A stretch of DNA of 21,162 bases from RXIX01 sp003989075 (GTDB lineage Bacteria; Pseudomonadota; Gammaproteobacteria; Competibacterales; Competibacteraceae), in assembly GCA_029780415.1 (NCBI GenBank), contig JAKOYN010000025.1:1-21162 (forward strand), read 5' to 3'. The position numbers and the translations under genes are program-made. Numbering within the stretch: the first letter of the stretch is position 1; each line of letters begins with the position of its first letter. A model generated the notes under the pieces. It was not told where the DNA came from, made no database searches, and was given only the letters and a program-made list of their open reading frames with translations. Positions 6,326-13,243 of this stretch are shown piece after piece.

Positions 6326-9067
6326 ACCTCTTCCAGCCCATCGCGTTATCTGGTCGGCATTGATCTGGGCACCACGCATACGGTGGTGGCCTATGCTGAT
6401 TTGCGCGCCGCCGCTGCGATTCACCTGTTCGCCGTTCCGCAACTGGTCGCGCCCGGCGCGGTTGCGGCGCGGCCTCTGCTGCCATCGCTGCGCTATCACC
6501 CGGCAGCGGGCGAGCTGGCTGCAGCGGATACCGGCCTGCCCTGGTTGTTCAAGGATCCGGGTGAGGTGTCCGAGGTGCTGCTGGGTGAGCTGGCGCGGCA
6601 ACAGGGCGCACGCACGCCGGGGCGGCTGGTGGCCAGTGCCAAGAGCTGGCTGTCGCATGCCGGCGTGGATCGCAGTGCGCCGATCCTGCCCTGGGGCGCG
6701 GCGGACGGGATCGCCCGGGTCTCGCCGGTCGCGGCCAGTGCCAGCACGCTCGCCTATATCCGTGCGGCCTGGAATCAGCAGTTCCCGCGCCAACCGCTGG
6801 AACGGCAGGAACTGGTGCTGACCGTGCCGGCCTCGTTCGATGAGGCGGCGCGGGCATTGACCGTGGCAGCGGCGCGATTGGCCGGATTGCCCCAGTTGCG
6901 CCTGCTGGAAGAGCCGCAGGCCGCCTGCTACGACTGGCTGCATCGCCATGCCGATGATCTGGTAGCCGCGCTGGATACGGCGCGCCTGCTGCTGGTGTGC
7001 GATGTGGGCGGCGGCACTACCGATCTGACCCTGATCCAGGTCGAGCATGCGGCCCAGGGGCCGCGTCTGACCCGTATCGGCGTTGGCGATCACCTGATGC
7101 TGGGCGGCGATAACATGGATCTGGCCCTGGCGCGCACCGTCGAGGCGCGGCTCAGTGGTGGACGATTGAATGCTGGCGAATTGTCGCAACTGCTGCAGCA
7201 GTGTCGCAGTGCCAAGGAACGTCTGCTGGCTGATGATGCTCCGGAACAGGTCAGCGTCACCCTGCTCGGCGGTGGTACCCGTCTGGTGGGCGGTGCGCGC
7301 AGCGCCACGCTCAGCCGTGATGAGGTGCGTGCGCTGCTGGTGGATGGCTTCCTGCCGCACGTGGCGCCCGATGAACGGCCACAGGGGCGGCGGGCGGCGG
7401 TGGTCGAATTTGGCTTGCCTTATGCCGCTGATCCGGCGATCAGTCGTCATCTGGCGGCATTCCTGGCCCAGCATGCCGAGGCGATGCGGCAGGCGCTGGG
7501 CGGGACGCTGCCACCGGAGCAGTTGCCAATGCCCGATAGCGTGCTGCTCAATGGTGGCGTGTTCCATGGCGCGGCCCTGAGTGGGCGGCTGCTGGAGGTG
7601 CTGAGTGGCTGGCGCGGCGCGGCGCTGCGGCGCCTGGATAATCCCGAGCCGGATCTGGCGGTAGCACGCGGCGCGGTGGCCTATGGATTGGCACGGCGCG
7701 GCCAGGGTTTGCGAATCGGCGGCGGTTCGGCGCGCGGCTATGTGCTGCTGGTCGAGGCGGGCCACAAGCGCCGCCAGGGTGTGTGCCTGCTGCCGCGGGG
7801 CAGCGAGGAAGGCCGGGAAGTGCGTCTGGCGCGCACCTTCTCGCTGCGGCTCGGGGCGCCGGTGCAGTTTCACCTGCTGTCCTCGACTGGCGATCGCGTT
7901 GATCCGCCCGGTGAGGTGGTGGATCTGGAGCAGGGTGATTTTGTGCCATTGCCACCGATCACTACGGTGCTGGAGAGCGAAGCGGTCGGCGAGGTGCCGG
8001 TACAGTTGATTGCGCAGTTGACCGAGGTCGGCACGCTGGAGGTGGACTGCGTGGCCGTTGCCGATGCAGCGCAGCGCTGGCGGCTGGCCTTTCAGGTGCG
8101 TGGTGGCGCCGCGACCACCCTGGCGCGCTTGCATCCGCGCTTTGCCGATGCGGCGGCGCGCATCGAGCGCTTTTATGGCGCCCGTGCCAGCGACATCGAC
8201 GCCAGGGAGATCAAGACCCTGCGCGGTGATCTGGAGCGGCTGCTGGGCAAGCGCGAGAGCTGGGAAACGCCGCTGCTGCGTGAGCTGTTTGCAGTGCTGT
8301 GGGCCGGGGCGCGGCGCCGGCGGCGTTCGGTGGAGCATGAGCGCCTGTGGTTCAGTCTGGCGGGCTATTGCCTGCGACCGGGTTTTGGTCATCCGCTGGA
8401 TGCCTGGCGGGTCGGGCAGTTATGGACGCTGTACGCGCAGGGCGTGCAGTATCATCAGGATGCGCAGAACCGCGCCGAGTGGTGGACGCTCTGGCGGCGG
8501 ATAGCCGGTGGCCTGGATGCGGCGGCGCAGGTCCATCTCAGCGAGGAATTGCTGGTCGAGCTGCGTCCGCCGACCGGCAAGGCTGCCAAGGAACGGTCGG
8601 TTGGCATTGAGGATCTGGCCCGGCTGGCCGCAGTGCTGGAACGCGTGCCGGCAACGCGCAAGGTCGAGCTGGGCGAGCAGGTGCTGGCCCGCTTGGCGCG
8701 CAAGGGGGAGTCGGCGCAATTGTGGTGGGCGGTGGGCCGGCTGGGGACGCGGGTTCCCGTCTATGGCAGCGCCCACGATGTGGTGCCAGCGGCGACGGCA
8801 GCGGTCTGGCTGGAGCGGCTGCTGGCGCTGGACTGGAAAGTGGTGGCGCCGGCGGCGTTTTCCGCCACTCTTCTGGGGCGTTGCAGTGGCGACCGTGAGC
8901 GCGATCTGGACGAAGTGCAGCGGTTGCGCGTGGTGCAGCGACTGCGTGCGGTCAAGGCGCCGCCTTCCTGGCTGCGCATGATTGAGGAGTGTGTAGAGCT
9001 GGACGAGGCCGACGCCAGTCGCGTATTCGGCGAAGCGCTGCCGCCGGGGTTGCGCCTGATGGCCTGA
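6323..9067 (+). CDS. Hsp70-family ATPase with long C-terminal DUF3731-like extension
   Basis: From the ATC at 6323 the product is about 914 residues. The first canonical start (GTG 6383) gives 894 residues but deletes GIDLGTTHTV. The remaining ATPase motifs are intact: LTVPASFDEAARALT, LLEEPQAACYDW, CDVGGGTTDLTL (about residue 226), LGGDNMDLALA and LNGGVF. A beta-rich segment follows, then a large helical, Trp- and Arg-rich region over the last ~330 residues (RRRRSVEHERLWFSLAGYCLRPGFG) that matches the DUF3731 type. It is a paralogue of the preceding Hsp70, in the same frame and separated by one TGA. Either an unusual start, readthrough fusion, or a damaged start codon must explain its expression. 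The long intact frame argues for selection. Confidence 0.82.
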   Translation: MTSSSPSRYLVGIDLGTTHTVVAYADLRAAAAIHLFAVPQLVAPGAVAARPLLPSLRYHPAAGELAAADTGLPWLFKDPGEVSEVLLGELARQQGARTPGRLVASAKSWLSHAGVDRSAPILPWGAADGIARVSPVAASASTLAYIRAAWNQQFPRQPLERQELVLTVPASFDEAARALTVAAARLAGLPQLRLLEEPQAACYDWLHRHADDLVAALDTARLLLVCDVGGGTTDLTLIQVEHAAQGPRLTRIGVGDHLMLGGDNMDLALARTVEARLSGGRLNAGELSQLLQQCRSAKERLLADDAPEQVSVTLLGGGTRLVGGARSATLSRDEVRALLVDGFLPHVAPDERPQGRRAAVVEFGLPYAADPAISRHLAAFLAQHAEAMRQALGGTLPPEQLPMPDSVLLNGGVFHGAALSGRLLEVLSGWRGAALRRLDNPEPDLAVARGAVAYGLARRGQGLRIGGGSARGYVLLVEAGHKRRQGVCLLPRGSEEGREVRLARTFSLRLGAPVQFHLLSSTGDRVDPPGEVVDLEQGDFVPLPPITTVLESEAVGEVPVQLIAQLTEVGTLEVDCVAVADAAQRWRLAFQVRGGAATTLARLHPRFADAAARIERFYGARASDIDAREIKTLRGDLERLLGKRESWETPLLRELFAVLWAGARRRRRSVEHERLWFSLAGYCLRPGFGHPLDAWRVGQLWTLYAQGVQYHQDAQNRAEWWTLWRRIAGGLDAAAQVHLSEELLVELRPPTGKAAKERSVGIEDLARLAAVLERVPATRKVELGEQVLARLARKGESAQLWWAVGRLGTRVPVYGSAHDVVPAATAAVWLERLLALDWKVVAPAAFSATLLGRCSGDRERDLDEVQRLRVVQRLRAVKAPPSWLRMIEECVELDEADASRVFGEALPPGLRLMA

Positions 9068-9104
9068 TACGGTGACTCGGTGCTGGTTCGCCGGGAGGCC
9101 CGTG

Positions 9105-9117
9105 CCTGCCCGGCAGG
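9105..9117. terminator. Weak hairpin after the Hsp70 operon
   Basis: CCTGCC and GGCAGG around a single C form a 13-nt dyad, which can fold as a 5-bp stem with a 3-nt loop. It is followed 8 nt later by a short TTTT run. It lies 38 bp after the Hsp70 stop and 36 bp before the B12-protein start. It may weakly separate the two operons, but it is not a classical strong intrinsic terminator. Confidence 0.3.
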
Positions 9118-9152
9118 TGTCAGGTTTTCAATAGCTTGCCGCGAGGTGTGCC

Positions 9153-9884
9153 ATGACGACCCTTCCATCCATGCCGCTGGCATCGACATTGATCTCCGCG
9201 AGAACCCATGCCGACTTTCTCGCTGCGCTGCTTGATGGCGACCGGTCGCGCTGCCTGGCCCTGACTGAGCAGGTGCTGCGCAGCGGTATTCCGGTACTGA
9301 CGCTGTATCAGGATCTGTATCAATCTGCCCTGTATCAGATTGGCGAATTGTGGGCCAGCAACCGCATTTCAGTGGCCCGCGAGCATCTGGCGACGGCCCT
9401 CGTCGAGGGTTTGCTGAATCAGGTCTATCCGCGGGTGATCGCTCCGCATCGCGTGCATCGGCGCATTGTCGTGGCCTCGGTCGAGGGTGAGCTGCACCAG
9501 ATCGGCGCCAAGATGGTCTGTGATGTCTTCGAGATGCACGGCTGGGATGCGTTCTATCTGGGTGCCGATATGCCGACCTGTGAACTGCTGCATCTGCTGC
9601 GTGAACAGTGTCCAGATCTGCTTGGCCTCTCGCTGAGCGTTTATTTACACTTGAATACCTTGTTGCACATGCTGGACGCGGTGCGCGCCGAATTCCCGAT
9701 CCTGCCCATTCTGATCGGCGGGCAGGGATTGCGGCAGGTAGGGCCGAGTCTGGTGCTGGGACCAGCGGTTCACTATGTGGCCGATCTCGACGCGCTGAAC
9801 CGTTTCGTCGCCGACTGGGATCAGACTGCCGTATCCGCTTTAACCGTCACAACGCTGCCGACCATTCAGGAGGCCGGGCCATGA
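9153..9884 (+). CDS. Stand-alone cobalamin-binding protein with CarH-type photoreceptor signature
   Basis: This 243-residue protein starts at ATG 9153, with GAGG (9143-9146) 6 nt upstream. Residues ~15-95 form a helical cap domain (B12-binding-2 type). Residues ~104-225 form a Rossmann-like B12-binding domain with E113-L-H115-Q-I-G118, the ExHxxG motif whose His ligates cobalt from below, plus SLS around 160 and Gly-Gly at 189-190. The cap contains Trp67, nine residues, then Glu77-His78. This Wx9EH signature separates CarH/LitR light sensors from methionine-synthase-type modules. The MerR DNA-binding domain of CarH is absent, as in AerR/PpaA-type stand-alone B12 proteins. The residue after Trp is Ala68, where T. 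thermophilus CarH has His132. The stop overlaps the next start as ATGA. A sensory rather than catalytic role is inferred. Confidence 0.85.
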   Translation: MTTLPSMPLASTLISARTHADFLAALLDGDRSRCLALTEQVLRSGIPVLTLYQDLYQSALYQIGELWASNRISVAREHLATALVEGLLNQVYPRVIAPHRVHRRIVVASVEGELHQIGAKMVCDVFEMHGWDAFYLGADMPTCELLHLLREQCPDLLGLSLSVYLHLNTLLHMLDAVRAEFPILPILIGGQGLRQVGPSLVLGPAVHYVADLDALNRFVADWDQTAVSALTVTTLPTIQEAGP

Positions 9885-10330
9885 ATCGTCAAGACCTGCT
9901 GGAAACCGCCCGCGCCTTGCCGGCTTTTAGCGCGGCCGCCGCACAGGAGTATGCCGACCAGCGTGAACTGCTGGTTGCATCGCTCAATCAGATCATGCTG
10001 CAGCGGGTCGATCTTGATCAGTTAGTCGGTGCCGGCAACCACGCCATGATGCAGGATAACCACCATAACCACGCCCGTTTCGTCGAATCGCTGCTGCGCC
10101 ATTATGACGCCGAGGTGCTGGTCGATACCGTGCTGTGGGTATTTCGCGCCTATCGCGCCCATGGCTTTCATCTCAGCTACTGGCCGGCGCAGCTTAACGC
10201 CTGGGTCACGGTTCTGGAGCGGCAGTTATCGCCCCCGGCATTCGCCGCCATCTACCCGCTCTATCACTGGTTTATCGTCCATATTCCGGCTTTCGTAGCG
10301 CTGACCGATGCGTCGGTGGACGGTGCCTGA
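9881..10330 (+). CDS. Uncharacterised helical protein between B12 sensor and diguanylate cyclase
   Basis: The start is ATG 9881, with AGGAGG (9868-9873) 7 nt upstream. It overlaps the B12-protein stop by 4 nt and encodes 149 residues. I do not recognise the family. The sequence is predicted mostly alpha-helical, with a His-rich segment (GNHAMMQDNHHNHARF, about 51-66) and aromatic-rich helices (VDTVLWVFRAYRAHGFHLSYW; YPLYHWFIVHIPAF). There is no signal peptide and no clear membrane span. Its size, helical content and position suggest a sensory or adaptor domain, perhaps globin-like or a metal or cofactor binder, linking the B12 protein to the cyclase. That role is inferred from operon position only. 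Its 3' end overlaps the next ORF by 23 nt. Confidence 0.75.
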   Translation: MNRQDLLETARALPAFSAAAAQEYADQRELLVASLNQIMLQRVDLDQLVGAGNHAMMQDNHHNHARFVESLLRHYDAEVLVDTVLWVFRAYRAHGFHLSYWPAQLNAWVTVLERQLSPPAFAAIYPLYHWFIVHIPAFVALTDASVDGA

Positions 10331-11726
10331 ATCGCCCGCGCTTACCATCCATATGGTGGATTCGTTTCCTGTAATGCCGCCAGCCCTGGCCGATTGGGTC
10401 GTCGAACTGGCGGATGCGCGTGACACCAGCCAAGCCCTGGCCATCGCAGTATTCGACCGCATGGGCGGTGCACGCTATCTCAATCAGGGCATGAGCGAAC
10501 TGCTCGGTGGTGCTGCGCCGGATCGGCCGCGCCATGCCTATCTGGCCAATCCTGAATTTGCCCGCTTGCTGGAGTGCCGCGAGGAGGGGCTGATTTTCAA
10601 AGGCTGGCTGACGGTCAGCGATGGCCATCTGGTGACCCGGACCCTGCAGGCATCGGTGTATCGCAAGGCCGATGCGCTGTTGGTCATAGGCGAGTTCGAC
10701 GTGTTTGAACTGGAGCGTCTGGGTCGCGAACTGGCGCGTGGCAACCAGCAGATTCAGAATCTGCAGCGCGAACTGATCCGCAAAAATGCTCACCTGTCGC
10801 GTGCTTTGGAGGAACTGCGTGACAGTGAGCAGCGCTATCGGCGCATCGTTGACAACATCAACGATCCGGTACTGGTGACCGATTGCCATGCTCGCATCCT
10901 GTCGGTCAATCCAGCCTTCACCCGCGTCACCGGCTACAGCGCCGAGGAGGTATACGGCAACCGCCCGAGTCTGCTGGCGTCCTCTCATCATTCGCCTGAT
11001 TTCTACGCAGCAATGTGGCAGCGCCTGCTCAGCGAGGGCGTCTGGCGTGGCGATATCTGGAACCGGCGCAAGAACGGCGAGGTGTATGTGCAGCGGCTGA
11101 CCATTTCCACGGTGCGCGGCGAGCGCGGCGAGAACCTGTATGTAGCGGTCTATAACGACCTCACCGAGGATCGCCGTGAGCTGGAACGGGTCCAGTTCCT
11201 GGCCTACCACGATGCCTTGACCGGCCTGCCTAACCGGGTGCTGCTGTTTGACCGGCTCTCGGAGGCGATCCGCGATGCCCGCCGTCAGGGCCAGCGCGTT
11301 GGCGTGCTGTTCATTGATCTCGATGGTTTCAAGCCGATCAATGATCAGTGTGGCCATGAGTTCGGCGATAGCGTGTTGCAGACCTATGCCCAGCGTCTGC
11401 GCGGAACCGTGCGTGAATGCGATACCGTGGCGCGCCTGGGCGGCGATGAGTTCGTGGTGGTGCTGCGGCAGATCGAACAGCTTGAACAGGCCGGCTGGGT
11501 GGCCGACAAGGTTCTGCACGGCCTGCGGATGCCTTTTACCCATGACGAGCGCTCGTTTGCGCTGACCGGCAGCATTGGTGTGGCGTTGTGGCCGGAGGAT
11601 GGCGACGAGGCCGCTACTCTGCTGAAGAAGGCGGACAGCGCGATGTACGCCGTCAAGCAGAGTGGCGGCGCCGCTTGGCTGTTCGCCAGCACACTGCCCG
11701 TGGCGCTATCGCTGGATGCCCGCTGA
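10308..11726 (+). CDS. PAS-PAS-GGDEF diguanylate cyclase
   Basis: This 472-residue protein synthesises c-di-GMP from two GTP. An N-terminal PAS-like sensor spans about residues 28-130. A coiled-coil linker (ELERLGRELARGNQQIQNL...) spans 133-172. A canonical PAS/PAC domain spans about 173-290 (RIVDNINDPVLVTD, NPAFTRVTGYSAEEVYG). The GGDEF domain spans about 295-460, with DALTGLPNR, metal-binding Asp337, GGDEF at 378-382 and an intact inhibitory RxxD site (Arg369-Asp372). There is no EAL domain and no transmembrane segment, so the enzyme is cytoplasmic. The start is uncertain: ATG 10308 overlaps the previous gene by 23 nt, and GTG 10323 or ATG 10353 would also leave all domains intact. None has a strong SD, which suggests translational coupling to the upstream gene. 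Confidence 0.9.
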   Translation: MRRWTVPESPALTIHMVDSFPVMPPALADWVVELADARDTSQALAIAVFDRMGGARYLNQGMSELLGGAAPDRPRHAYLANPEFARLLECREEGLIFKGWLTVSDGHLVTRTLQASVYRKADALLVIGEFDVFELERLGRELARGNQQIQNLQRELIRKNAHLSRALEELRDSEQRYRRIVDNINDPVLVTDCHARILSVNPAFTRVTGYSAEEVYGNRPSLLASSHHSPDFYAAMWQRLLSEGVWRGDIWNRRKNGEVYVQRLTISTVRGERGENLYVAVYNDLTEDRRELERVQFLAYHDALTGLPNRVLLFDRLSEAIRDARRQGQRVGVLFIDLDGFKPINDQCGHEFGDSVLQTYAQRLRGTVRECDTVARLGGDEFVVVLRQIEQLEQAGWVADKVLHGLRMPFTHDERSFALTGSIGVALWPEDGDEAATLLKKADSAMYAVKQSGGAAWLFASTLPVALSLDAR

Positions 11727-11749
11727 GGCAGGATCCAGCGTCTCGGTCA

Positions 11750-12910
11750 TCAGGCCGCCAGCGCCTGTTCCAGAATGCGGCGACTGGTGGCCAGGTCAAT
11801 ATCCTGATGTTCGCCGAGCGCGGTCATCTGGTGCCGCTCCAGTTGCGCCAGCAGCGCCGGCACGGCCTCGGCGCCGATGCCATAGTCGCGCAGGTAGGTG
11901 CGCACGCCCAGACTCTCGAAGAAGGCCCGGGTGCGCTCGATGGCGGCATCGATCCGCTCGTCCTCGCTGCCGCTGTTGATCTCCCAGACCCGCGCCGCGT
12001 ATTGCAGCAGTTTGGCGCGCTTGCGGTCGCGCTTCACATTCATCATGGCGGGCAGAATGATCGCCAGGGTCTGGGCGTGATCCAGCCCATGCAGCGCGGT
12101 AATCTCATGGCCGATCATGTGCGTGGCCCAGTCGCCGGGCACGCCCGCGCCGATCAGCCCGTTCAGCGCCAGGGTTGCGCACCACATCACATTGGCGCGC
12201 ACTGCGACATCCTCCGGCGTGGCCAGCGCCTTGGGGCCTTCCTCGATCAGGGTCAGCAACAGGCCTTCGGCGAAGCGGTCCTGCACCGGTGCATTCACCG
12301 GGTAGGTCAGATACTGCTCCATGATGTGGGTGAAGGCATCGACCACGCCATTGCCCACCTGGCGCGGCGGCAGAGTCAGGGTCACCGTCGGGTCCAGCAC
12401 CGAAAAGCGCGGATAGACCAGCGGGTGCATGAACGCCAGTTTGTCCTGAGTGGCGCGGCGGGTGACCACCGAACCACTGTTCATCTCCGACCCCGTGGCC
12501 GGCAGGGTCAGCACCGTGCCCAGCGGGATGGCCTGCGTGATCGGGGCGCGCTTGGCGAGAATGTCCCACGGCTCACCGGTAAATGGCGCGGCAGCGGCGA
12601 TGAACTTGGTGCCGTCGATGACCGAACCACCCCCCACCGCGAGCAGGAAATCAATGCGCTGCTCACGCACCACCCGCACCGCTTCCATGAGCGTCTCATA
12701 GGTCGGATTCGGTTCGATGCCGGAAAACTCCAGCACCGTGCGCCCGGCCAGCGCCGCCAGCACCTGATCATAAACGCCATTGTGCTTGATGCTGCCACCG
12801 CCGCAGGTGAGCAGGATGCGCGCCTCTGGGGAAATCTCCTTGCTGATCTTGGCGATCTGGTTCTGGCCGAACAGGATCTTGGTGGGGTTGTAAAAGCTGA
12901 AGTTAAGCAT
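11750..12910 (-). CDS. yqhD: YqhD-type NADPH-dependent aldehyde reductase (iron-type alcohol dehydrogenase)
   Basis: This 386-residue protein reduces short-chain and lipid-peroxidation aldehydes to alcohols using NADPH. It aligns along its whole length with E. coli YqhD, for example NPTKILFGQ, GIEPNPTYETLM, FLLAVGGGSVIDGTKFIAAA and ALHGLDHAQTLAI. The four metal ligands sit at Asp191, His195, His264 and His278, matching Asp194, His198, His267 and His281 of E. coli. The nucleotide-binding GGGS lies at 93-96. GGAG is 6 nt before the ATG at 12910. It converges on the GGDEF gene with only 23 bp between the stops and has no obvious operon partner. A detoxification role is inferred from the family. 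Confidence 0.93.
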   Translation of the reverse strand: MLNFSFYNPTKILFGQNQIAKISKEISPEARILLTCGGGSIKHNGVYDQVLAALAGRTVLEFSGIEPNPTYETLMEAVRVVREQRIDFLLAVGGGSVIDGTKFIAAAAPFTGEPWDILAKRAPITQAIPLGTVLTLPATGSEMNSGSVVTRRATQDKLAFMHPLVYPRFSVLDPTVTLTLPPRQVGNGVVDAFTHIMEQYLTYPVNAPVQDRFAEGLLLTLIEEGPKALATPEDVAVRANVMWCATLALNGLIGAGVPGDWATHMIGHEITALHGLDHAQTLAIILPAMMNVKRDRKRAKLLQYAARVWEINSGSEDERIDAAIERTRAFFESLGVRTYLRDYGIGAEAVPALLAQLERHQMTALGEHQDIDLATSRRILEQALAA

Positions 12911-12916
12911 GGATGG

Positions 12917-12920
12917 CTCC
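12917..12920 (-). promoter_or_regulatory. Ribosome binding site of yqhD
   Basis: On the minus strand GGAG at 12920-12917 precedes the ATG by 6 nt. It supports ATG 12910 as the start. Confidence 0.6.
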
Positions 12921-13008
12921 GGGAAAGGTCGGGATGGAAGCGGCAGTCCACGAGGTGCGGACCGTGGTGGGGCTGCCTGGATGATAACTCAACAGCCATA
13001 GACCATTT

Positions 13009-13020
13009 TTCCGCGCGGAA
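13009..13020. promoter_or_regulatory. 12-bp perfect palindrome between yqhD and the glk side
   Basis: TTCCGCGCGGAA at 13009-13020 is a perfect palindrome about 100 bp upstream of the yqhD start and 80 bp upstream of the small ORF at 13101. It could be an operator for a dimeric regulator of either side. The rest of the 12911-13100 gap holds nothing else I recognise. Confidence 0.3.
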
Positions 13021-13100
13021 TGCGGCAAGAGTGACCGCAGCGCTAAGAAACTCACCCTTCGGCGCTGCTCAAGCGGTCGGGCTGGAAAGTCGGCGATAGC

Positions 13101-13223
13101 ATGGCCTGTGGGCTTTGTGGCTGTGGATCGTGGCCCGGTTGGCTGCTGACCCTGCTGTTTCTGCCGGCGCTGCATGCGGCCTGGTACCGGGTGCGGCCGC
13201 TTGCGCTAGAATCCAGAGACTGA
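13101..13223 (+). CDS. Small Cys-rich single-span membrane ORF upstream of glk
   Basis: This 40-codon ORF begins MACGLCGCG, with three Cys in a CxxCxC pattern. A hydrophobic stretch follows (WLLTLLFLPALHAAW), then a short charged tail (YRVRPLALESRD). That is a plausible small membrane protein with a Cys-rich N-terminal head, 20 bp before the glucokinase gene. A purine stretch (GGAAAG, 13084-13089) is 11 nt upstream, farther than ideal for an SD. Similar MxCGxCGC openings occur in small metal-associated membrane proteins, but I cannot assign a family. It may be a chance ORF. Confidence 0.4.
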   Translation: MACGLCGCGSWPGWLLTLLFLPALHAAWYRVRPLALESRD

Positions 13224-13243
13224 TTCACGCTGGAACCGCGCCG

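Noticed and set aside
4256..8392. A 1378-codon open frame on the minus strand.
   Set aside because: It lies antisense to two clear Hsp70 genes, has a repetitive Gln/Arg/His-rich composition, and arises from GC-biased third positions. I see no family motif.
9068..9152. Cobalamin riboswitch upstream of the B12-binding protein.
   Set aside because: The gap is only 85 nt, too short for a cobalamin riboswitch of about 200 nt, and I see no B12-box-like segment.
10272..11543. A 423-codon minus-strand frame opposite the GGDEF gene.
   Set aside because: It is a shadow of a gene with intact GGDEF and PAS motifs.
11588..13099. A 503-codon plus-strand frame opposite yqhD.
   Set aside because: It overlaps the GGDEF gene end and the full yqhD gene, and its composition is typical of antisense shadows. 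The yqhD motifs are unmistakable.
13115..13243. N-terminal extension of glucokinase.
   Set aside because: The conserved phosphate loop is already at the normal distance from ATG 13244, and the extension has no Glk homology.
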